This document shows, piece by piece, positions 44,965 through 52,690 of a stretch of 64,000 nucleotides of DNA (within the stretch, counting starts at the first letter, position 1; each line of letters begins with the position of its first letter). The notes beneath the pieces were generated by a model. The model was not told the origin of the DNA. It made no database searches and saw only the letters and a list, made by a program, of their open reading frames with translations. This stretch comes from Ignavibacteria bacterium. Its GTDB lineage: Bacteria; Bacteroidota; Ignavibacteria; Ignavibacteriales; Ignavibacteriaceae. The stretch is taken from the NCBI GenBank assembly GCA_030684555.1, contig JAUXVN010000115.1, positions 1 to 64,000 on the forward strand, read 5' to 3'. The translations under genes were made by a program, and so were the position numbers.

Positions 44965-45447
44965 TTATTCCTCAATCGATTCCATCATAGGTTTTGTTCC
45001 AACGCCATGTTCATAAACCATTTTACCACCATATTCACCTGTTTCATAAATAAAATAACATCCAATAATCGCGATTAGTACAAAAATATATTTAAGCACA
45101 GTTTGATTAACAGTATACTTTTTCTTTAATTGAACCAATATTGTAAATGCTGTTCTGATAACAAGCAGGACGGAGAATAACCAGACAGTTAGATTTGCAT
45201 ATTTTTCATGTGATTCAAGTAAATCGCCACTCGCTTTTGTCCAATTCTCAAAAAGAAGTTCAGCCTGCTCACCGGTTTGTGCGGCTGCCACAGCACCAAG
45301 CACACCGAGTATTAATAAAATGTATGCTGCCTTCGAAAAAAAATCTTTCTTTAATATTGCCCCGACTGCTTCCAAAAGCGTATAAGTTAAAAGTAACGCA
45401 ATCGGAAAGTGAACAAGTTTTGGATGAAATGCTGCCAAGAATTCCAT
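44965..45447 (-). CDS. DUF2231 family membrane protein
   Basis: 160 residues from ATG 45447, chosen because AAAGGAAT lies seven bases upstream; an ATG at 45462 would lie inside the preceding gene. The start MEFLAAFHPKLVHFPIALL is the DUF2231 signature (H-P-x-x-V-H-F-P-I-A). Four transmembrane helices follow, with GAVAAAQTGEQA between the second and third. Family members are small quinone- or heme-associated-looking membrane proteins of unknown function, in some bacteria near redox genes. The histidines in the first helix may be ligands, but that is inference. Confidence 0.82.
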   Translation of the reverse strand: MEFLAAFHPKLVHFPIALLLTYTLLEAVGAILKKDFFSKAAYILLILGVLGAVAAAQTGEQAELLFENWTKASGDLLESHEKYANLTVWLFSVLLVIRTAFTILVQLKKKYTVNQTVLKYIFVLIAIIGCYFIYETGEYGGKMVYEHGVGTKPMMESIEE

Positions 45448-45448
45448 A

Positions 45449-45913
45449 TTAATTCCTTTCAAAAAGTGATTTGGTTTTGTGATGTCTTAACTTAAACATC
45501 AAAAAAAGTTGTAATTTAATTAGCGGGAGTAACACTTTCCCGATAATTCCGAAGGGAGGAATAAAATCAATTCTATCTGTAATGATAGTTCCCTCATCTA
45601 CTGACGTAAATATATGATAATGTTTCCAAAATTTGAAAGGTCCTTTTATTTGTATATCAGCAATTTTTTCATTGAAGACAAAATCAGTAATTCTTATCTC
45701 CCAATAAATTTTGAACAAAATAAAATTTAATTGAATAATAATAACTGAATCATTTTGAAGTGGAAATTCAGAAATCGAGATTAGTTTAACTTTGGGAAAT
45801 AATGGGGAGATTTTTGGAAGGTTATTTGTATCTCGATGAAACTCGAATAAGTTAATTTTGGAAGTTCTTATTAATACTGATTTCTCGAATGTATAATATT
45901 TTTGAATATTCAT
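45449..45913 (-). CDS. SRPBCC-family ligand-binding protein
   Basis: A 154-residue protein matching the SRPBCC (START-like) fold used for hydrophobic ligands. It has the typical opening strand TFEKSVLIRTS followed by a helix with FEFHRDTNNLPKISP, a beta-rich middle ending KFWKHYHIF, and the IDFIPPFGIIGKVLLPLIK turn before the long C-terminal helix. It has no signal peptide. The gene lies 11 bases after truA and its stop abuts the DUF2231 start. The ligand is unknown. Confidence 0.75.
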   Translation of the reverse strand: MNIQKYYTFEKSVLIRTSKINLFEFHRDTNNLPKISPLFPKVKLISISEFPLQNDSVIIIQLNFILFKIYWEIRITDFVFNEKIADIQIKGPFKFWKHYHIFTSVDEGTIITDRIDFIPPFGIIGKVLLPLIKLQLFLMFKLRHHKTKSLFERN

Positions 45914-45924
45914 AAACTAATAAC

Positions 45925-46653
45925 TTAATAGATAACTTTATATAGGAATAATCCTTTTGAAACAACTGCTTCAGAAGCTTGGGTTCGATCTTTAGATAGA
46001 ATAATATTTGTAATCCTATCATCGTGAAAATTTTCATCATGAGCTTTTAATAATGTCCCAACAATTGTTCTAACCATAGAATGTAAAAAGCGATCTGCTT
46101 CTATTCTAAATATTGTTAGGAATCCAGATTTTCTCCATCTCGCATCATAAACTGTACAGACTTTATTTTCAGCCTGGTCGGCTGTTTTAGCGAATGAAGT
46201 AAAATCATGTTCTCCCATTATTTGATTTGAATAATGATTAAGTTTCTCAATGTTTAGATTAACCAAGCGGTACATTGAATAATCAAAATAGAAGGGGGAT
46301 TTTTTGTGGGAAATCATATAATAGTATATTCTTCTTCTTGCGTCAAATCTCGGATGAAATTCAAAATCAACTTCCACAAAAGAAATTATGGAAATTTCCT
46401 TCGGTAAAATTGAGTTAACCGAATAAACGAATTCTCGCTCATTCAGGACTTTCCCGGTGCGAAAGTTTGCACATTGACCAATTGCATGTACACCCGTATC
46501 GGTTCTACCTGATCCATTGATGGTTATTTTTTCGCGCAATACAGTAGATAGCGCATCAGTTAAAACACCTTGAACTGTTCTTCCATTCTTTTGAATTTGC
46601 CAGCCGCAAAATGGAGTTCCATCATACTGTATAATAATTTTATAGTTTTTCAT
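45925..46653 (-). CDS. truA: tRNA pseudouridine synthase A
   Basis: A 242-residue TruA, which converts U38-U40 in the anticodon arm of tRNAs to pseudouridine. The catalytic aspartate is in SGRTDTGVHAIGQ (about residue 52). The opening YDGTPFCGWQIQKNGRTVQG and the HPRFDARRRIYYY motif, the GEHDFTSFAK segment and RFLHSMVRTIVGTLL near the C-terminus are all present. Length is normal (E. coli 270). It lies 18 bases downstream of the inositol monophosphatase-family gene. Confidence 0.96.
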   Translation of the reverse strand: MKNYKIIIQYDGTPFCGWQIQKNGRTVQGVLTDALSTVLREKITINGSGRTDTGVHAIGQCANFRTGKVLNEREFVYSVNSILPKEISIISFVEVDFEFHPRFDARRRIYYYMISHKKSPFYFDYSMYRLVNLNIEKLNHYSNQIMGEHDFTSFAKTADQAENKVCTVYDARWRKSGFLTIFRIEADRFLHSMVRTIVGTLLKAHDENFHDDRITNIILSKDRTQASEAVVSKGLFLYKVIY

Positions 46654-46671
46654 TTCATTGTAACAGTACGA

Positions 46672-47436
46672 TTAAAGAATTAATTCTTTTAACATAGTAT
46701 CGTGTAAGTTACTGTTAGTACAAAGGATTGTTGAACTTGTTAATCTAATCTGATTTCCTTTAAAATCCGTAACCTTTCCTCCAGCTTCTTCGACTATCAA
46801 TTGACCGGCGCAAAAATCCCACGGATTTAAATGCACTTCCCAAAAAATATCAAACACTCCGCTGGCAACATAGCAAAAATCAATTGCAGCCGAACCCAAC
46901 CTTCTAACACCTCTTGTCTTTTTTATGATTTTTGTAAATAGTTCTAAAGCATTTTTTGGATTATCTGCAATATCGTAGGGAAATCCTGTAACAGCTAAAC
47001 TGTGAGCTAATCTATTTTGTGGGGAAACTTGTAATCTGATATCATTACAATAGGAACCTTTGTCGATTTCTGCTGAATAAAGAGTATTATTCATTACATC
47101 ATAAACGACTCCGGCAATTGTTTTATTATTTTTTTGCAAACCTATTGAGACGGAAAATATCGGTAATCCATGTGTAAAATTTGTTGTACCGTCAAGTGGA
47201 TCAACAACCCAAACATACTCCGGATTGTTAAATGTTTCACCGGATTCTTCAGCTAAAATGGAATGTGTACTATAATTTTTAATTATAAACTCTTTAATTA
47301 TCTCTTCTGCTTTTTTATCAATTTCGGTGACAATATTTGATTCGTTTGTTTTGTACTCATATGAAAAACTTTTTCCAAAACCTTCACGAATTATTTTTCC
47401 AGCCTCCATAGCTATATATTTTATATCATTAATCAT
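46672..47436 (-). CDS. inositol monophosphatase family protein (SuhB-like)
   Basis: A 254-residue Mg-dependent phosphatase. Metal ligands occur in the ILAEESGE and WVVDPLDGTTNFTHGLP motifs and in WDFCAGQLIVEEAGG. All are intact, so phosphatase activity on inositol-1-phosphate or a related sugar phosphate is expected. In other bacteria SuhB also aids ribosomal RNA transcription, so its role need not be metabolic. It is the first gene of the minus-strand run, behind a TATATTTG promoter element. Confidence 0.93.
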   Translation of the reverse strand: MINDIKYIAMEAGKIIREGFGKSFSYEYKTNESNIVTEIDKKAEEIIKEFIIKNYSTHSILAEESGETFNNPEYVWVVDPLDGTTNFTHGLPIFSVSIGLQKNNKTIAGVVYDVMNNTLYSAEIDKGSYCNDIRLQVSPQNRLAHSLAVTGFPYDIADNPKNALELFTKIIKKTRGVRRLGSAAIDFCYVASGVFDIFWEVHLNPWDFCAGQLIVEEAGGKVTDFKGNQIRLTSSTILCTNSNLHDTMLKELIL

Positions 47437-47459
47437 TTTTCATCCATAAATTTTAATAA

Positions 47460-47467
47460 CAAATATA
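47460..47467 (-). promoter_or_regulatory. -7 promoter element of the 47436-41723 operon
   Basis: TATATTTG on the minus strand fits TAnnTTTG, 23 bases before the inositol monophosphatase ATG. No clear -33 TTTG at the ideal distance. Confidence 0.45.
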
Positions 47468-47605
47468 ATCAAAGTGAGCTGAATGAAAGTAACGAAGAAT
47501 GTTTTTAATACAAAAACAATTTGAATGAGTTAGATATTAGCTTGAATAATAGCGATTTTGGAATTAAGTTTGTTTTAATTCAAAAATATTTGTAATCAAT
47601 TAGAA

Positions 47606-48595
47606 ATGTCAATGTCAAAAGAGAAAAAAGCATACAACCGAACTATAAAAATTGAAGATGAAGAGATTCCTTCTATCAAATCAAGATTGCTGCAAATAAA
47701 TTCAAAACAAAATCTTGAAGACATAATAAACAAGACTATTTACCAACCTCTGGAAGAAATTGTGAATTTTTTACCGGAAGAATGTATTGATTTATTATTC
47801 ATTGATCCCCCTTATAATCTTTCTAAAAAATACGGGAATACGAAGTTCAATGAGATGAATAATAATGAATATGAAAAATGGTTTGAAGGATGGTTTGTAA
47901 AATTGATTCCTTTATTAAAAGAGGAGGCATCTGTATATGTCTGTTGTGACTGGAGGAATTCATCTGCTGTTTTTAATGTGTTGCAAAGTTATTTGAATAT
48001 TCAAAATAGGATAACATGGGAGCGTGAAAAGGGGAGAGGCGCATTACACAATTGGAAAAATAATTCTGAAGATATTTGGTTCTGCACAAAATCAAAAAAA
48101 TATTATTTTGATGTTGAATCAGTAAAACTGAAAAGAAAAGTAATAGCTCCGTATAAAATAGATAATGAACCGAAAGATTGGGAAGAGACTGAAGATGGAA
48201 AATTTAGGATTACTTTTCCATCAAATTTATGGACAGACATATCAATTCCATTTTGGTCAATGCCTGAAAATACAGATCACCCGACACAAAAACCTGAAAA
48301 ATTGTTAGCAAAAATTATTCTTGCAAGCAGTAAAGAAAATGATGTTGTACTTGATCCATTTGTTGGCTCGGGAACCACATCTGTTGTAGCTAAAAAACTT
48401 AATAGAAATTTTATTGGGATTGAACAGGAAGAAAAATATTGCATCTATACCGAAAAGAGATTATTGATAGCTGAAACTGATAAAACTATTCAAGGATATT
48501 TTAATGGGGTTTTCTGGGAAAGAAATTCATTACATGATCAGAAAAAAGAAAAAATGAAACTACACGAAACATTTCGTTTGGATTTGAAGGAATAA
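47606..48595 (+). CDS. beta-class DNA adenine/cytosine methyltransferase (orphan)
   Basis: A 329-residue DNA methyltransferase. Catalytic motif IV, FIDPPYNLSKKYG (about residue 68), precedes the SAM-binding motif I LDPFVGSGTTSVVAKKLNR (about 250), which is the beta-class order. DPPY favours N6-adenine methylation. The NTDHPTQKPEKLL segment leads into motif I. There is no restriction nuclease adjacent, so it may be a solitary regulatory methylase or the remnant of a system. It differs in class from the 889-residue methylase at 23762. The SRP RNA gene follows 25 bases downstream. Confidence 0.9.
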   Translation: MSMSKEKKAYNRTIKIEDEEIPSIKSRLLQINSKQNLEDIINKTIYQPLEEIVNFLPEECIDLLFIDPPYNLSKKYGNTKFNEMNNNEYEKWFEGWFVKLIPLLKEEASVYVCCDWRNSSAVFNVLQSYLNIQNRITWEREKGRGALHNWKNNSEDIWFCTKSKKYYFDVESVKLKRKVIAPYKIDNEPKDWEETEDGKFRITFPSNLWTDISIPFWSMPENTDHPTQKPEKLLAKIILASSKENDVVLDPFVGSGTTSVVAKKLNRNFIGIEQEEKYCIYTEKRLLIAETDKTIQGYFNGVFWERNSLHDQKKEKMKLHETFRLDLKE

Positions 48596-48620
48596 TTAAG
48601 GAATTTTGCAACTCATTTTT

Positions 48621-48706
48621 GGGCAGCAGCCAACAGATTGACACCCAACCCCGCCAGGTCCGGAAGGAAGCAACGGTCAGTGATTAGTCTGTGTGGTTGT
48701 TTGCCC
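48621..48706 (+). ncRNA. ffs: signal recognition particle RNA, small bacterial type
   Basis: The domain IV hairpin CCAGGTCCGGAAGGAAGCAA carries the universally conserved GGAAG tetraloop-side and symmetric-loop sequence bound by Ffh. Closing ends GGGCA (48621-48625) and TTGCCC (48701-48706) pair to make an ~86-base single-hairpin 4.5S-type RNA. A run of five T follows immediately and acts as terminator. It is on the plus strand, convergent with sixA. Confidence 0.93.
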
Positions 48707-48709
48707 TTT

Positions 48710-49189
48710 TTATTTGAAAAATATGGGAGGTATAAGAAAATCTAAACAACCGGCTCCTTCCCGTGCCCTGCTTCCAAATGATATTTTTGCAATCATACCT
48801 TTCTTAAAATCAATACTTACACCAGAGTTAGATGTCAATTGAGAAACGTATTTTGATAAAGTTGGTTCATGACCAACAAATGCAATATTTTTTGAGTGAT
48901 ATATATTTGCAGTCTCAATTAATTTTGAAACACTACCGCCATGAGCTAAAAACGATTCAAAAATCAAATCTTCTTTATAGTCAAATACTTCTTTGATTAT
49001 TTCAGCAGTTTGCAAAGCTCTTGAGAAAGGGGAAGATATAATATAATCAAACTGTCCGATTACCTTTTTCCAGTATAAAGCTGCCTTTCGCATCTCTTCT
49101 TTTCCTTCCGGAAGAAGTTCACGCTCATCATCTCTTTTGTAAATAGTAATGTTTTCTGCTTTCCCGTGACGTATTAAATAAATGTTCAT
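48710..49189 (-). CDS. phosphohistidine phosphatase, SixA-like
   Basis: A 159-residue histidine phosphatase. The catalytic RHG motif is YLIRHGKAE (H8). SSPFSRALQTAEII supplies the Arg, the FVGHEPTLS motif gives the second His, and the Glu lies in between. SixA proteins dephosphorylate phosphohistidine in signalling and PTS proteins. It has a good AGGAAAAG site before the ATG. Its stop lies just after the SRP RNA, and the small gene upstream ends eight bases before it, so it is last in a short operon with the lipoprotein at 49483. Confidence 0.87.
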   Translation of the reverse strand: MNIYLIRHGKAENITIYKRDDERELLPEGKEEMRKAALYWKKVIGQFDYIISSPFSRALQTAEIIKEVFDYKEDLIFESFLAHGGSVSKLIETANIYHSKNIAFVGHEPTLSKYVSQLTSNSGVSIDFKKGMIAKISFGSRAREGAGCLDFLIPPIFFK

Positions 49190-49196
49190 CTTTTCC

Positions 49197-49483
49197 TTAA
49201 TAGATAACTATAATAGTCGTTATAAAATTAGAGAAATTCATAATGTTTCGATTTAATATTTTACCTTTTTCAGAAACCATCTTTTTTTTCAATACATCCT
49301 TATTCTCAAAATCTAATTGATACATAGAGGTATATTTTTTTCTAACTGAAATGAATTTTCAATCTTTCCTAATTTGATTTCTTTTTCGGCTAACTCTGAT
49401 AAAATAATTTGAAGTTTATTATAGAAAAAATCTTTTGTAACTTCATCTGCATCACCATATAAAAAGTACAATAACCTTTGCAT
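49197..49483 (-). pseudogene. small gene split by a -1 frameshift at an A-run (or programmed frameshift)
   Basis: The ATG at 49483 overlaps the stop of the upstream lipoprotein gene (TAATG). The first frame gives 56 residues starting MQRLLYFLYGDADEV and stops at 49313. Just before that is A-AAA-AAT, a heptamer of the X-XXY-YYZ type. A -1 shift there opens a frame of about 45 further residues (YTSMYQLDFENKD...) that stops at 49197, eight bases before sixA's ATG. The combined ~95-residue product would fill the gap exactly. No family is recognised. A sequencing error in the A-run, a true mutation or programmed slippage are all possible. Confidence 0.5.
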
Positions 49484-50676
49484 TAACAGTCAACTCCAAA
49501 TGAATTCATGATATCTTCATACAAGTTTTTATGTTCTAAGTATGTAAGTATTGGACATTCGAATATGACCAAATATTTTAGATTTACACAACTAACTTCA
49601 AAACATTGGATATAATTCTTCTTTGTCGATATCCTTTCACTAAAACGGACTGAATAATTCCCTTTAACCTCATTCGATAAACCAATTGTAAAATAATCTT
49701 CTGCTTTTTCATTCTCACCTATTTTAACAACAGAAAAATTTGCTCCTAATGTTGAACTTAAAAATAGTGTTCCGGACATCCCTTTTTTTAATTGTTTTGT
49801 CACCATAACATTTTTAAGTGCTTTCCAACCCTCGGGAAGAAACAGTGTAAATCTGTCAGTAGAATTATTAAAATTGTTATACGCATTAATAGAATCAGCT
49901 GATAACTCAACTCCAACTGATCTCAATGCTGATATTTTATCAATGATTAATGGATTAAACAATTTAGTTTTATGAGCTGCTAATATTGCAGTTACTACAG
50001 AATCAAAAATATTTAATTGACTTTTATAACTGTTATTAAAATTATCCCAAATAAATGTATCCCATGTTTCTTTCAAGAGAGAGTTTGATGAGAGATACAG
50101 TTTTGTATTAATAACATCGTCAGCAAAACCGGCAATATCTTGAATCAATTTTTCTTTAGGAGTAGTTAACTCAAAGTTTGTCCGCAATGATTTTACGACG
50201 GTATCTTTACCTACATAATAAAGATTATATCTTTTTAATTTAAATATATCTTTACTTCCGAAATCCTCGAAAACTTCCCAAAAAGTTCTTTTAGCATCAA
50301 CTCGTCTAAGAATCGATAAATAACCATTTAATGAACGATCGATAAGTTTTAGAGAAAAACTTGAATCATAAATTGCGAATACATTATAAACGGGATATTC
50401 AAATTCTAAAAGTACAGAGTAGAATCGATTGTTCTCTATCGTTAAACTATCAATTATAATTTTATTAAAATTAGATGGGAGAGGTAATAAAGTATCGTGA
50501 ATTCCGGAGAGAGTTTCATTTGAAGTTTTATTGCCTGAGTATGTTTCTCTAACGAGTTGTTCTAATAGTTTTCCGTTGTATTCGGTTTGTACATTATTCT
50601 CTTGTTTAATACATCCACCGAGAATAAAAATAAATACTATTATTGAAAATGTTCGAATAGTCATAAGCCCAATCAT
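49483..50676 (-). CDS. hypothetical lipoprotein
   Basis: A 397-residue exported protein. The signal peptide ends in a lipobox (ILGGC, Cys22), so it is lipid-anchored. An AGG eight bases before the ATG at 50676 supports that start. The mature part has an N-terminal half with many beta strands and a C-terminal region around residues 275-395 (FTLFLPEGWKALKNV ... IFECPILTYLE) that looks like one folded domain. No enzymatic motif or family is recognised. The following small gene overlaps its stop codon, so the two are translationally coupled. Confidence 0.7.
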   Translation of the reverse strand: MIGLMTIRTFSIIVFIFILGGCIKQENNVQTEYNGKLLEQLVRETYSGNKTSNETLSGIHDTLLPLPSNFNKIIIDSLTIENNRFYSVLLEFEYPVYNVFAIYDSSFSLKLIDRSLNGYLSILRRVDAKRTFWEVFEDFGSKDIFKLKRYNLYYVGKDTVVKSLRTNFELTTPKEKLIQDIAGFADDVINTKLYLSSNSLLKETWDTFIWDNFNNSYKSQLNIFDSVVTAILAAHKTKLFNPLIIDKISALRSVGVELSADSINAYNNFNNSTDRFTLFLPEGWKALKNVMVTKQLKKGMSGTLFLSSTLGANFSVVKIGENEKAEDYFTIGLSNEVKGNYSVRFSERISTKKNYIQCFEVSCVNLKYLVIFECPILTYLEHKNLYEDIMNSFGVDC

Positions 50677-50788
50677 TTAATTACCTAAAAATAAGAATAT
50701 TTTTTGATTTTTATTTGAGAGATTCTATATTTAGCAACTTTTAATATGTAATTTATATGGGAATCAATTATCATAAAAACATCAACAA

Positions 50789-52681
50789 TTGAATAAACTA
50801 TTCTTCTTCATCTTTGTGTGGCTTTCCATAGCACCTTTTGGGAAAAGTCAAACTATATCAGTTCCCGATATTATTCTATCGGATATTCCTTTCCATATCA
50901 CTATTTCAAATGTTCCGGATTCATTAACTAATATTACGTTAATTATATCAAATGGAGATAAAACAGAGAGAAAGATTTTACAGTTAAACGAAGGGAAGTA
51001 TGATTCTACAATTTCTCTATCTATGCTTGGAAAAATTAATTTTAATACCGTTGAAGTAAAAGAAATAAAAAAAGAAGTCCGAAGTATTCCGGGATTTTTA
51101 AGTATAGTTCCTCCACTAATTGCAATCCTACTGGCTTTATTTTTAAGACAGGTGATTGTAGCTCTAGTATTTGGTGTATTTATCGGTTGTGTTTTCATTT
51201 ATGATTATAATCCTGTTTACGCATTGATGAGAATGATTGATACAATAACACTCAACACACTGACCGATTCTTCAAATATGTCAATAATTGTTTTCACACT
51301 TCTATTTGGAGGTGTAGTCGGTCTTATATCAGCTAATGGAGGTACAAATGGTATGGCAAACCTGATTATCAGATTTGCCAAAACAAGACGTTCCGGAATG
51401 TTATCTTCATGGTTATTGGGCATTGTTATCTTTTTTGATGATTATGCAAATACATTAATCGTTGGAAACTTGATGCGTCCAATTACTGACAAATTGAAAA
51501 TATCAAGAGAAAAATTGGCTTTTATAGTTGACTCAACATCTGCCCCCGTAACAAGTCTATTTATTGTGAGTACGTGGATTGGTTTTGAGATTGGCTTAAT
51601 ACAGGACGGATTGAAATTAATCAGTTCAACTGAAAATGCTTATGATGTTTTTTTGCAGACTATTCCATATCGGTTTTATCCTATTGCCATGATCTTTTTT
51701 GTCTTTTTAATTTCATTTACTAAAAGAGATTATGGTGCGATGTACAAAGCTGAGATGAGAGCATTAAACGGGGAAGTTGTTCGTCCGGGTTCAAAGATTC
51801 CGGATGATCTTACTGAGACTACCAATTTTCTTCACAATGGAAAAAAAACGAGGTGGTATAATGCTGTTTTCCCAATTCTTTTCTTAGTGCTCGGGACGAT
51901 TTTTGGATTAGCATATACCGGAATTATATCTTTACATGAGCAAGGAGTTTTTGAATTTGGAATTAGAGAAATAATTGGTAATTCAGATTCCAATAAAGCA
52001 TTAATGTGGTCAAGTTTGTCATCCTGCATATTAGCAATATTAATGACCCTTTCACAGAGAATATTGAATTTAAGTGAAACAATAGATGCCTGGTTTAGAG
52101 GAATACGTTCAATGCTATTGGCAGTAATTATTTTAATGTTAGCATGGGAAATCAGTTCTGTGACCGAACAAATTCAAACTGCAAATTATATTATCCACAT
52201 GTTAAGTGATTCCCTCAATCCACGGTTAATACCGGTTATAGTTTTCATTGTTTGTGCAGTCACAAGTTTTTCAACCGGTTCTAGTTGGGGGACAATGGCG
52301 ATTATGATGCCCATTGTTATTCCATTATCGCACGCTGTAACCGGGCTTGCAGGAATGAATGAATCAAATTCTACTTTAATTTTACACGGAGTAATAAGTT
52401 CTGTATTAGCCGGCTCAGTTTTTGGAGATCATTGTTCACCAATTGCAGATACTACAATATTGAGTTCAATGGCTTCTGCTTGTGATCATATTGATCACGT
52501 AAGAACACAACTCCCTTATGCATTAACTGCTGCTATAATTTGTATGTTAGTTGGTGATATTCCGACAGCATATAATTTTTCACCATATCTTTCAATATTA
52601 ATTATTTTCGGATTATTGACTGCAGTCATTCTGATTTTTGGTAAAAAGATTGAGTTGAATAGCGAAGTAAAAGTAGATTAG
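50789..52681 (+). CDS. NhaC-family Na+/H+ antiporter with an N-terminal extracytoplasmic domain
   Basis: 630 residues. Residues ~105-620 are the NhaC/SLC9-like ion-transporter domain with about twelve hydrophobic helices. Recognisable pieces are SAPVTSLFIVSTWIGFE, the STGSSWGTMAIMMPIVI re-entrant-type motif, and GDHCSPIADTTILSSM. The family exchanges Na+ for H+ or carries similar substrates. Unusually, residues 1-20 read as a signal peptide and residues ~22-100 form a soluble beta-rich segment before the first transporter helix. The start is TTG at 50789, with no better alternative and a weak upstream site. Confidence 0.85.
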   Translation: MNKLFFFIFVWLSIAPFGKSQTISVPDIILSDIPFHITISNVPDSLTNITLIISNGDKTERKILQLNEGKYDSTISLSMLGKINFNTVEVKEIKKEVRSIPGFLSIVPPLIAILLALFLRQVIVALVFGVFIGCVFIYDYNPVYALMRMIDTITLNTLTDSSNMSIIVFTLLFGGVVGLISANGGTNGMANLIIRFAKTRRSGMLSSWLLGIVIFFDDYANTLIVGNLMRPITDKLKISREKLAFIVDSTSAPVTSLFIVSTWIGFEIGLIQDGLKLISSTENAYDVFLQTIPYRFYPIAMIFFVFLISFTKRDYGAMYKAEMRALNGEVVRPGSKIPDDLTETTNFLHNGKKTRWYNAVFPILFLVLGTIFGLAYTGIISLHEQGVFEFGIREIIGNSDSNKALMWSSLSSCILAILMTLSQRILNLSETIDAWFRGIRSMLLAVIILMLAWEISSVTEQIQTANYIIHMLSDSLNPRLIPVIVFIVCAVTSFSTGSSWGTMAIMMPIVIPLSHAVTGLAGMNESNSTLILHGVISSVLAGSVFGDHCSPIADTTILSSMASACDHIDHVRTQLPYALTAAIICMLVGDIPTAYNFSPYLSILIIFGLLTAVILIFGKKIELNSEVKVD

Positions 52682-52690
52682 TACTAAAGT

